Part shown: piece after piece, positions 48,744-58,343 of the stretch | Numbering within the stretch: position 1 is the first letter of the stretch | How the letters are laid out: the number at the start of each line of letters is the position of its first letter | DNA from: Planoprotostelium fungivorum | Taxonomy: Eukaryota; Evosea; Variosea; Cavosteliida; Cavosteliaceae | Length of the DNA stretch: 64,000 bases | Assembly (NCBI GenBank): GCA_003024175.1 | Contig: MDYQ01000003.1 | Coordinates: 1 to 64,000, forward strand | Direction of reading: 5' to 3' | Notes under the pieces: generated by a model | Database searches by the model: none | Told to the model about the DNA's origin: nothing | What the model saw: the letters and a program-made list of their open reading frames with translations, nothing else | Translations under genes and position numbers: made by a program

Positions 48744-50570
48744 TCATGCTTGTCTCTGGTAAGCCATCACAGCTGCAAAGGCCGCCAGAATCACAGGGAC
48801 ACCAAAGAGGGCCCAGCCATAGCTGGCACCCTCTTGTCTCTGCGGCTGTGGCTGTTCGGTCGTCTCAGCTACCACAGTCTTCTTGTCGCTCGTGACCTTC
48901 TCGTGGCCTACGAACAATAAATTGGATTTCTCATATTTTATATCTATTGTCTCATGCAATGTCCATACCGTCTTCCTTTCCCGCCAAAACAGCCTCGGTA
49001 GGTTTGGGTAGGTCAATGCTGTCGCTTCGAATGGGTTTGATGGTGGTCGCAGTTTTCCTCCAGTTTTCCTTCGCAGATTTGAGGTCGTTCGCGGGCAGCC
49101 TGGCGAGGATGTTTCCACTGGGGCTGTTTGCATTCATGGGCGTAGACAGATCCTCCCTCATCTCATCTTCATCATCGCTGATCCGATCAGCCACCATGCG
49201 ACATCATCGTCTATCCATCACCTCGACCACTCTGGAGACTCTTCTGTGGCCGAAGTCATGGCAGCGAGAGGGTTGGGAGATACACTGTCCATGTCTGACG
49301 TAGAGAACGATTTTCTCGTGGTGGCTGCTACTGTGGGAACCTTTCTGGAAGATGAAGTGAGGGGAGACATCAGGGCGGCGGGGAATTTATCCGAGGAGAC
49401 ATTCAAGAAGGCCTGATGACAGATCAGCACGATGATGTCTTCGCGATGATCATCACCCTCTTTGCCTTGGACATGTCTGCCTCTCTCTGTTTGGCTTCTT
49501 CGGGGCTGAGTGGTGCGGGTGCCTCTTCTGCAGCTGCCTCGGCCGCCTCGTGTTGCAGTTGAAATTTTCTGACGAGCCTGGCGTTGTCCATGGAGGCTCT
49601 CAAGTTGCCCGATTTGAGCGCGGCGAGACCGTCGACAGAATTTCTCACCAGGGCCCCTGTGGGAGTGAGCATCTACAACGGTGTAGACGGCTCACCTGGT
49701 GGAGCACCTGAGCCGAGGTTGATCCTCTTGAATGCGGCGAGGGAGCCACCCTTGAGGCCCTTTGGCTGCTTGCCTCCAATGATGGAGATGCCCTTCAGCT
49801 GAATGGGTCAATCTACAACGTTGTAGATGGACGGGGCTCACCTTGTGTGGAGTGTATGTGGGGATGGAAGGTGTGTTGAAGATCTCTGATATCTCTGCGG
49901 GCGTGGAGGTACCTACAGAGTTGACTGCGCTCTTGTTCCATACAGACACTGTGACTACGGGGCCACGTGTGGACAACACGGCACCACACTGCATGGGATG
50001 AGAGGTCGATCTCGCATGCAAAATCGAGAGAAACTCACGACATCGTCGGCATGCTTGAATCGGCCGCCCAGGAGGGTCATGATTAAGAGTGTCCAGGCGT
50101 TCTGTGAACCTTGTCTAGCGGTGTGAACGGTCCATTTGCCTCCGTTCTCGTTTTGAGAATCGTCCGAGGATGGACGAACGTCTTCGCGAAAAATGCGAAG
50201 GTTGATTCCGTCTGAAAGACGAGCGGGGTCACTAAGGAGGGCCCAATATCTATCGATGTGAATACAGAGAGCTCTCGTCGAAGTTTCGAATGAGATATGA
50301 CAAAAGGCATAATGATATGCAAATGAATAATGAGACTTTTGTTCCATCTTACCTCCACCATTCTGAAGAGTTGGTAATCTTTCCCAAATTTTGCATGCCT
50401 TCCACCCATTGTTCTGTTTCGATACCTCTTCTCTGTGCGTCATCATACCAAACAATCCAATCTCCTTGGACTTTCAATCCCTCCGCTGCCGCTGGAGGGG
50501 TACTGTTGTTCTCAGGTAATGCACTGAAGTCGACCAGGCTGAGATCGATCTCGGACTTAATGTAGGTCAT
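48744..50570 (-). CDS. eIF4E-family protein with C-terminal membrane anchor
   Basis: Eight exons join in phase to about 481 residues. The N-terminal 190 residues are an eIF4E fold: GDWIVWYDD, EQWVEGMQNLGKI, SEWWRYWALL, GINLRIFREDV, NGGKWTVH, LLGGRFKHADDVCGAVLSTR and VVTVSVWNKS. Aligned without gaps to human eIF4E, Trp56, Trp73 and Trp166 have counterparts, but Trp102 becomes Ser and Glu103 becomes Asp (PSSDD for PMWED). A 230-residue linker (basic, Ala/Ser-rich, then acidic DDEDEMRED) follows. The protein ends with a single hydrophobic helix (YGWALFGVPVILAAFAAVMA) and a basic YQRQA tip. This has the shape of a tail-anchored membrane protein. Introns at 49657-49695 and 49799-49841 are built around the ATCTACAACG palindrome. 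It may tether mRNA or translation factors to a membrane, by inference. Confidence 0.87.
49671..49688 (-). repeat. Intron-borne near-palindrome in the eIF4E-like gene (1)
   Basis: In the 39-nt intron 49657-49695 the minus strand reads GTCTACACCGTTGTAGAT between GTGAGCC and the acceptor CACAG. Confidence 0.95.
49811..49828 (-). repeat. Perfect 18-bp intron-borne palindrome in the eIF4E-like gene (2)
   Basis: ATCTACAACGTTGTAGAT is a perfect palindrome inside the 43-nt intron 49799-49841. With its flank (CC before, TGACCC after) it nearly matches myosin intron 3. Confidence 0.97.
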
Positions 50571-51119
50571 TTTGTAGAATTTAGAGTCAGTATCTCACCT
50601 GTTTGCTCATATTCCGTTTATTTATCGTCCGAAATGAAAGAGACTAGTGATCTTGAATACAGAGCGCTCTGATATCTTCGTCAGCACTCCGGTATCATTC
50701 TGACCCGTTCCATATCCTCGAGACATTCGATATAGAACACCTCTTAGGACGTCTTTAAGACCTCTCACCTTCGTGGCGAGCGGATACAGATGATGAGAGG
50801 CCGCGCTGCAGTCCCCTCTTTGTCTTCGTTTATGAGTTGCTCGTCGCTTTTCTATCAGATCTAACGATTTCTATGCGAATTTTCGCACCGGTGCGAAAAT
50901 GTAGACCCACGAACCCTGGAAGGTCTCTTTCGGACATCATCACACCCCCTCCATTTCCGTATCTTCCAACCACACTTCCACTCACTGTCCCTTGACTTCA
51001 ACAATGAGATAGCTAGCTCTTCGACGATAATGACACTCGGCACAATACGCGACTGAGAAAGACCACGAATATAAGCAATTTTTACATTTGCCAACATTGA
51101 TCTGTTGCGGCTCTCAACT
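50571..51119. other. Upstream region of the eIF4E-like gene and tRNA-Val
   Basis: No coding pattern is convincing. It includes the eIF4E-like promoter, a perfect 22-bp palindrome at 50879-50900 and the tRNA 5' flank. Confidence 0.5.
50879..50900. repeat. Perfect 22-bp palindrome
   Basis: The left arm ATTTTCGCACC (50879-50889) is followed directly by its reverse complement GGTGCGAAAAT (50890-50900). There is no spacer. It lies in intergenic DNA about 310 bases before the eIF4E-like start and 220 bases before tRNA-Val. Confidence 0.97.
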
Positions 51120-51193
51120 GGTTTCGTGGTGTAGTTGGTTATCACATATGCCTAACACGCATAGGGTCCCCGGTTCGATCCCGGGCGAAACCA
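51120..51193 (+). tRNA. tRNA-Val (anticodon AAC)
   Basis: Identical over its length to the minus-str and copy at 4916-4989: acceptor GGTTTCG/CGAAACC, anticodon loop CTAACAC, T-arm TTCGATC. The same upstream CAACT and downstream ATTCCTTTT flanks are present. Confidence 0.96.
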
Positions 51194-51446
51194 TTCCTTT
51201 TACTCTTTGGGTCGATGACTGTTAGACTGTACATCTCCTTCGTCTTGGCCGACGCACTCACCGAGCGGGATGGAACCCCAAATTCGTACCCCAATTCTCA
51301 TTCGACACACCGACGACTCACACGACCAATTACGCGCACTGCTCTCCGTCTTATCATAGAATATAACACCATCACCGCCACTTATCATGTGGTTTGTCGT
51401 TGTAGAATTTGCCTCGCAACTTGAATGATTTTCTTGGCGGGAGAAA
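51194..51446. other. Spacer between tRNA-Val and the coiled-coil gene
   Basis: No gene seen. One CGTTGTAG occurs near 51400. Confidence 0.4.
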
Positions 51447-54400
51447 ATGATGCACCAGCAGCATCTCTACGAACAGCTGAGGGATATACAGAGAGGAATA
51501 CATGATGAGAAGCTAGACAATGTCCATCAGAAGCTATCTGAATTGTGAGGAGATGGATGTTTGCATCGTGATGTTAAACCAGATATCAGACGCCGAAAAC
51601 GTGAGGTCAACGGACTAAAGAGAGCCTATCAAAGAGAAGAGGAACGTCACATCTCTCATTTTCGAAGCGTCAATCTTCAGAAGCGTCTCGATCTTCTCCG
51701 CGAAGACGATCAGAGGTGAGAATTCTATACGTCTTCACGACCGTACCTGATTCGAATAGAATCGCAACGAGGGACGAGCAGATTTTGAAAGAGGTGGATG
51801 AATCCCTAGCTCGTTTCGAGAAGCTTCATCACAATGTAGCGGTCCGTCAAGCCACATTAGACGCCAAACGCGTGAGACAATGATCATCCACCGCATCATG
51901 TGACGACCTACAGAGAAGATATTATTCTGCAGCGGTCGAACAATACCCCGTGTGGGCGTCGAGAAGGTTCGTGAAAGAAGAAGCACAAGTGAAAAAGTTG
52001 GATCACCGGTTGGAGAAGATCGAGAAGAGAAGAATCGACGCAGAAGAAGCGTTCGAAGAAGAGATCCGCGTCAGAGAGGAGCTGGCGTCAAGGGTGATCG
52101 ATGAGAGCCGACACATGATCTGACGGACGACAGCGGCAAGACCTTCTCTTGGCAAAGGAGGGCGAGAAGAAGGAGAGGATCCTCCGAGGTATGCACAGAG
52201 AACAAATGGAAGTCGAAGGTGATTCTCTATACGCACCGTCATGCGGTCACTCACCGTCACATGCAGAGAGGGAGACTGATCACTTGTATCGAAACATGTC
52301 GGCGACGGCCAACAGTCGCTGGAAGGCCCACCAGAGGGAGGCGTTCAAGAGAGAAACTGCCGAGCGGCTCGAACAGATGCAATCTCAACTCCAAGCATCT
52401 CTCCTCCCCGATCCATCTCAGGGAACATTGAAGTCACCTATCGCTACCACGAACGCTGATTCACTACAATTTTCTGCCACGGGGAGATCTTACAGGGTAA
52501 GAAGAGAGGATCTGGATGACATTGACGATGAACAGTCTTATGACGTGACATCGCTTGGAGAATCACAGTTGGAATCGGCGCTGGATGCGACGAGTGAATC
52601 GATGGATGATGGAATTCAACGTGAGTTTTTGGCGGGATATGTTGGGACTGAGGGGAGGACAGTGTACAAGTCGTTCAGCGACCCCATACCCCGTTCCCGC
52701 CCGATCACTCCTCTCGACAACATCAAGCCCGCTGTCTCTGTAGATCAGAGTAACGAAGGTCTTCCCATACCAGATATTCCACTCCATCGTGTGGTCAGTG
52801 CACAGAGTGTGGTACGATGCTTACATCGTGTGATATGCATAATATATGAATGGTTATAATGTATTATATACATGACTGATGATTCGCAGGGATTAGACAG
52901 TGATTTTGAGGACCAATCTATCAACGGAGTGTCTCTCAATGCAAGTACCTTCAGTCGTGCTGTTTCAGACAGCGATTCAGAAGAAGAGGATGAGAGAGAC
53001 AGGAGACCTTTGAAACCTGCGGCACCCGGAAGTCTCATCCTGGAAGAAGAGGGAGAGGGGATACGTTTCATCTACAGCCGCGCGAGTGAGTTGGTGACGT
53101 CGTCACAAGTCATTGAATGATATAGACTCCACGGCTTCCGGTGCTTCGTTCAACAGTAAACCGGCACCACCTCACAACGCGGTGGTGAGTGTCTCTCTTT
53201 CATCGCAAGGTTGAATCAAATCAGGACAAATTGAAGCGGAACAATACCACTCGTTTGTTCACGGAGGACGATTTGTCTCCATTATCGACACCTCAGATGA
53301 CTCGTGAGAACAGTCTAGAAGAGTCCAGACTGAAAGAAACGAGAGAGAAAGGGAGGGAACACAAGATGGTGAGAATTTGTTCTACATTGTGGTACTGACC
53401 GAGAGGAGGAGATCAAAAGCCGAGAGCGAGACGAGAGGGAGAAGGCGGAAAGAGAAGAGCGAGAGAGGGTAGAAAGGGATCGAAGAGATCAGCAGATGAG
53501 AGATGAAGAGATAAGGAGGAGAAGACTATCACAGAATGAACGAGAGCGGAGGGACGAAGAGGTGGCAGGGCGTGAACACACAATACGATTGACATCACTC
53601 AGGAAGATCGCATGATCGATGACATTGACAACGCGTTACACATCGTCACCGACTCTGAAGATGTGAGCAATTGATTGCATAGAAGTTGTCTTTAACTTCT
53701 TCACAGGAATCAGACGACCAGTCAGAGGCACTGCTGAGAGCGCAAGAAGAGGAGAGACGAAGAAGAGAGGAAGAGAGACGAATAGAAGCAGAGAAAATAC
53801 GTCAAGAGGAACTCAGGAGACGACAGAGAGAAGAAGAAGAATCGAAAAAGAAAGAACGTGTAGAGAGAGAGGCTGCCGATAAGAGAGAACAGATGAGGAG
53901 GGAGGAAGAGAGAAGAGAGCAGTTGCAGAGAGAGGAAGAAGAGAGGAAGAGGAGAGACGAGGAACGACAAAATCGAGAAGATTCCGAACGAAAGAGGAGA
54001 GATGAGGAACGCCAGCGGGCCTCTATAGAAGCTGAAAGGAGAGAAGAGGAGAAGAAGAGGGAAGAAGAGGAACGAAAGAGAGAAGAAGAGGAGAAGAAGA
54101 AACAAGATGAGATCAGAAGACAAGAAAATAAGCTTGCAGCCGAGTTAGAGATGAGAAATCAGAGGCTCATCGAGGAGGCAGAGAGCCCACGATCACCACG
54201 ATCACCTCGAGTGGGCAACGACGATGACAAGAAGGAAAAGAAGAAGAGTGGATTCTTTTCTTTCTTTAAGAAGAAGGACAAGAAAGAGAAGGAAGAGAAG
54301 ACGGAGGAGAAATCAGAGAAGACTGAAGAGATGCAGTCACCCATGTGAGTCTGTGGTCTGTTTGATGACACATATTTAGTCTTGATAGTGTGACCACCTC

Positions 54401-54764
54401 TTATGCACCATCTTTCTCTCCTCGCATCGTTCAGAGCGGTCCCGCCGGGTCGTCAATGTCTAAAGACCTCGGCCTCAGCTCCGGCTCAGACGTTTCAGAC
54501 ATCACCGACGCAGATGACATGGAGCAGCTGTTGGACGACGATGACAAGCCGAATAGAGGACCATCTTCTTACAAGGCCAGCTTTAATCCTACCATCAGCC
54601 GACCTCCAGAACCGAAGGTAGTTGTGAGTGCCAGACCGCCAGAAACGACGACGATCATCAGCGGTCCATCAGCCCAGGCGTCTCCCAACTTGACCAGTTT
54701 CTTAAATGCAAAGAACACTCCAACAGAGCTGGACGACGATGAGATTGAAGAGATGGAGTTGTGA
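51447..54764 (+). CDS. Long coiled-coil protein with Glu/Arg-rich single helix
   Basis: Starting MMHQQHLYEQLRDIQRGIHD, the first 300 residues are short coiled coils over several small exons. A Ser/Asp-rich region follows (LESALDATSESMDDG, SRAVSDSDSEEEDERD), then about 220 residues of almost pure E/R/K/Q (about 53750-54150). Such a stretch forms a stable single alpha helix or coiled coil. A basic hydrophobic patch (KKKSGFFSFFKKKDKK) could touch membranes. The C-terminus is acidic (TELDDDEIEEMEL). About twelve introns were seen. No family is recognised. It resembles cytoskeletal or membrane-linker proteins only in composition. It could be two genes if a promoter lies near 53600, but the exon rhythm is continuous. 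Confidence 0.6.
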
Positions 54765-54871
54765 CCGTCACATAAATTGTAATGTCTTACGTTTAAAATA
54801 TTCGAAACAAAAATGAAACGAAAATCTTCTGCGTCTTACAACCCTTTGGTGATACATCACATCACCCTGCA

Positions 54872-56006
54872 ATGATCAACACGAGTAACTTATTCAGAAG
54901 GTCTCTGTCAGTCAAACCCAGAGGTTTCGCACGGCCATATACCACGAACAAAGGCTCTCCAGATCTCGAGCAGGAGATCAAGCGGACAGAGGACTGTGAG
55001 TTCGACGTGGACACAGATCTCTGCGACATCTGACCTCTACAGTCATCCTGGAAGGACATAAGAAACTTCTATTGAGAAGAAAGGGATTCTTGGTGCTGGT
55101 GATGGATCGTCCCTCTTCTCTCGAGGTTGACGCTCTTTAGGGCATCCCTCCAGAGTATGATACTCCCGAGATCAAACATTTAGCCGAATCGGCGATCAAA
55201 CTATCTCTCCGTCACAACGTTCGAGCAAAGATAGGTAACTATTGTCTTCATGTGATCTCGATTAAGACAAATCAGTCGGTCCCTTGGCAAGGTGGTATCA
55301 CATCTGGAACATGGGAGGCCGAGCCAACCTCTTGGACGGATGTGAAGTGTCCTCCTCTCATCACCTCTAAAGTTTTCTGCAGGTGACAATGCCATCGAGA
55401 ACATTTGGACGGGTGAGTCATCTGATAAAGACGACAATGGCATCTGATGTCAACTCCAGTTTGTTCCGATCATCATCGATCGAAGAATTTGGACCCTGCA
55501 AGTGTCATCAACTCGGACACTTGTCATCCTGATGTGAAGATCATCATCATCCGTCACCATCCCGTCTCACCTTCTCAGGTCGAAAGTTTTCTGATGGAAG
55601 GAATCAAGATGACGTCTAAAGAGCCAGACAAATGGGCTCAATGGAAGGAGATCCGAGACATGACGCATCGCATCACCGATGTCGGCCTCACTGCAACTCC
55701 CAACCTCAGCTTAGAACAAGCCCTGCGAGAGATGTGAGCCAAAAATAGTCCGATTCGTTGTAGATGACTGAAATGGTACGACAGTGATCGGGGTCAACAC
55801 GGATACATCTTTCGTTTGCAGACCGTTTTGACTGTCGAGGATGTGAAAGGAGGTGATCACAATCATGGATCGTTTCGAGTTGATCGGGTACAGAGTTGCA
55901 CCGTGATGTCTTGGCAACCTCTTGGACGTCTGATGTGAAGGAGAATCAAGAGTTGAAGTGGAAGTTGTTGACGATATCTCCTTATCCCACGCAATTGATA
56001 CAATAA
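54872..56006 (+). CDS. Uncharacterised protein, probable mitochondrial presequence
   Basis: ATG 54872 starts MINTSNLFRRSLSVKPRGFA, Arg- and Ser-rich with no acids, as in mitochondrial targeting peptides. Exons then read VILEGHKKLLLRRKG, EIKHLAESAIKLSLRHNVRA, GPLARWYHIWNMGGRANLLD, VESFLMEGIKMTSKEPDKWA and YIFRLQTVLTVEDVKG, ending ISPYPTQLIQ at TAA 56004-56006 inside an AATAAA. Junction phases fit. The mix of a mitochondrial start with a helical N-part and an alpha/beta end recalls Tim44/mL45-like proteins, but I cannot confirm it. Confidence 0.55.
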
Positions 56007-56097
56007 ACCATCGGACCGTGTACAAAAGTTGTCTCTAATTTTTGCATCACAAAACAAACGGATAACTCCAACGTTCTCACAAAAATAAGCAACATGT

Positions 56098-56297
56098 CCA
56101 TGATCACACTCGATCGAAAAATTGTTTCGTACGTCGAATAGTCTCTTCTGACGTATCTTACGTCTATCTGAGTCGAAAGGAACGAACTCTGACGGTCTAC
56201 AACGAAGTTGGTCCATCTGTATCCATGTGTTTACACATGGATAAATCTCTTAAGCCATGATCACACTCGATCGAAAAATTGTTTCGTACGTCGAATA
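56098..56297. repeat. 43-bp perfect direct repeat, 157 bp apart
   Basis: The segment at 56098-56140 recurs exactly at 56255-56297. Both copies start CCATGATCACACTCGATC and end TACGTCGAATA. A 10-bp inverted repeat (ATCCATGTGT, spacer TT, ACACATGGAT) lies between them at 56221-56242. Confidence 0.97.
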
Positions 56298-56299
56298 TC

Positions 56300-56316
56300 G
56301 GGGTGGGGGGGGGGGT
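56300..56316. repeat. Guanine tract
   Basis: GGGG, T, then eleven G residues and T directly follow the second copy of the 43-bp repeat. It may be an assembly or slippage hot spot. Confidence 0.9.
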
Positions 56317-57242
56317 GATATGAAGTCTTAACATATTAATATCACGAATTGCTCTTTATTTGGTTATCTTCATCTAGTGTCCTTTCTTCATCTTTTTGCA
56401 ACTTTTTATCTGTTCCTTCGCCTGTTGTGGTGCACTTGCATTTTTCATTCAGCTGTAATGCGTGGCAATCTTCAAAATGTATACGTGGGGGCCACGGTGA
56501 ACTTCTATCTTTACTCAGATTGCTGCGTCAGGTCAGATGATCCCCTAGACGCTGACAACGACGATCCAAATGATGAAGATGAAAGGTGCGATGATTGAAT
56601 TATCCTCTTTATCGGATACTTTTTGCCAAACGTGTGAATTTCACTGTGCTTCATCGATTGACGTCGCTTTCCATCTCCTCTTCTTCTTTCCTTATCATTG
56701 AGAGCACAAAGGAGGGAGTCTCCGATCTTTTTGTTGTGATGTCCCCGGTTTTAATCAAATGCATCCCATCCGCAGGACATGACTGTGATGGCAGGATGGG
56801 ACCTGTCAAGGAGAAGACCGTGGATCTGTACAGGAGGAGAGAAGTCCGTTATGGTCCACCATTCCACCATCACATTCCTTCTTCATTCATATCATTCTCC
56901 TCTCACCTCTCTTCTGTCCCTTTCTCCTCTTCGCTCGAGATTCTCAGTGACTTTCGAATTTGTAGGGTTAAGTCCGAAGAGTTATCACGTCTTCTTTCCA
57001 AGATGTGACGACGATGGAACGATTCCGAGTACGACCCAGTCTACAGTGCCACCATTTGCCTTCTTACGTGAAGACTTTCGAACCTTCACAAGTCATCACA
57101 TCAGGCTCCAGATCTCCGCGGCCCGCGGTGTAGGAGCTTGTTGTAGACCGTACCGAAGTTTCGCCCAATTTTTATTGCGATTTCGCACGTTTGTGTGACG
57201 CATGCAACACAATTTACGAAACACCAACCATACAGCAACACG

Positions 57243-57843
57243 ATGTCGAAGCAATCTGAAGACGTAAACCACTTCTACGAGATCGTCAAGTCCTTTGGGG
57301 CTTGCATGCTCGTCTCCAAATTCTCCGACGAGAAGATGCACGGACGTCCCATGAGAATTGTCTCTGTGAGCCTATATCAATCTACTTATATGTCACCTCT
57401 AATACGAACACTAGGTCGAAGATGGAGGCATCTGGATGTACACCTCCGTCAACTCCCCCAAAGTCGACGAGATCGAGCACAATCAGATCGTCGGACTCAC
57501 CTTCCAAGATGGCTCGAGATGGGTATCCATGACTGGAACGGCCGAGATCGTCCGCCAGCAAGACAAGATCGAGAAGTACTGGGTGGAATCCCTCAAGCCT
57601 TGGTTCCCCCAGGGAACCCAAACTCCAGACATCGCCCTCATCAAGGTGAGACCGTGCGACGTTCGAGAGGTGATAGAAGACTCAACGTAGACGGTAGGTT
57701 CATCCTGATGGAGGAGAATTCTGGGACATCGGAGGCATCGCCAACAAGATCAGCTTCACATTTGGACTCGCCAAGGCTTATCTCACCCAGACAAGAGCAG
57801 AGCCTCAGAAGTATGTGGACGTTCACAAGGTCGCCCTGTAAAA
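57243..57843 (+). CDS. FMN-binding split-barrel protein (pyridoxamine 5'-phosphate oxidase-like, general stress protein 26 type)
   Basis: Three exons read MSKQSEDVNHFYEIVKSFGA, CMLVSKFSDEKMHGRPMRIV, GGIWMYTSVNSPKVDEIEHN, VGLTFQDGSRWVSMTGTAEI, KIEKYWVESLKPWFPQGTQT and then VHPDGGEFWDIGG ending VDVHKVAL. The order matches the small Pyrid_ox_like stress-protein family, which binds FMN or a related flavin. The ending exon starts after GGTAG near 57698. A role in redox stress is likely but untested. Confidence 0.88.
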
Positions 57844-58343
57844 TATTCGAAGAGATAAAAGAACGAATGCACGATCGAGCCGAACATGATCTCCATCTGT
57901 GATGACCATTCACAATCGACTCATCCTCTACAAAATCTAGATTATCCGTTAGAAGAATCAAACGGGCTGGATATGGATTCACCTGCCGCTGCCCAAGCGA
58001 ATGGTGTGAATACCATGCGTTGTGTTCGGTGCTGGGCTGATGACGACCCACGAAGGTCCGAGACCCGATCGCTGGACAGAGTGCGCCGGTTACTATGTTG
58101 GAGCCGATGTGAAATCACCGCAGAAGCTGGTGAAAGGAGAGTTGGAGACGTACGAGAAATGGGTCGAAAAACAGTGACGATGAAGAAACGTGAAGATATG
58201 GGTCATCGCAATCGATGAGGGAAGTGATCCGTGGGAGGGTATACTGCATGATATCGTAATGTACGTATCTGTTGCCTTGTGATGTGTTGTAGACGAAATA
58301 TTGTTCAAATTTCAAAAGCTCAAAAGGCGCCATCTCCACAGAT
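57844..58343 (+). other. Gap with a doubtful Cys-containing small ORF
   Basis: A frame with YGFTCRCPSEWCEYH, then another with ECAGYYVGADVKSPQKLVKG ending WVEKQ at about 58176, look real and may be exons of one small gene. No start or clean join was found. Confidence 0.3.

Larger units (their letters stand above)
56007..57242. other. Intergenic stretch with repeats and one doubtful secreted ORF
   Basis: The left third carries a direct repeat, a hairpin and a G tract (listed separately). From 56377 a frame starts MSFLHLFATFYLFLRLLWCT, which looks like a signal peptide, and continues to about 56550. Frames up to 57130 can be joined only by a long intron. It may be a small secreted-protein gene or a decayed one. 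The base composition is more AT-rich than neighbouring exons. Confidence 0.3.

Noticed and set aside
53722-54123. Leu/Ser/Phe-rich minus-strand frame
   Set aside because: It is a shadow of the Glu/Arg helix on the plus strand and would be a false membrane protein.
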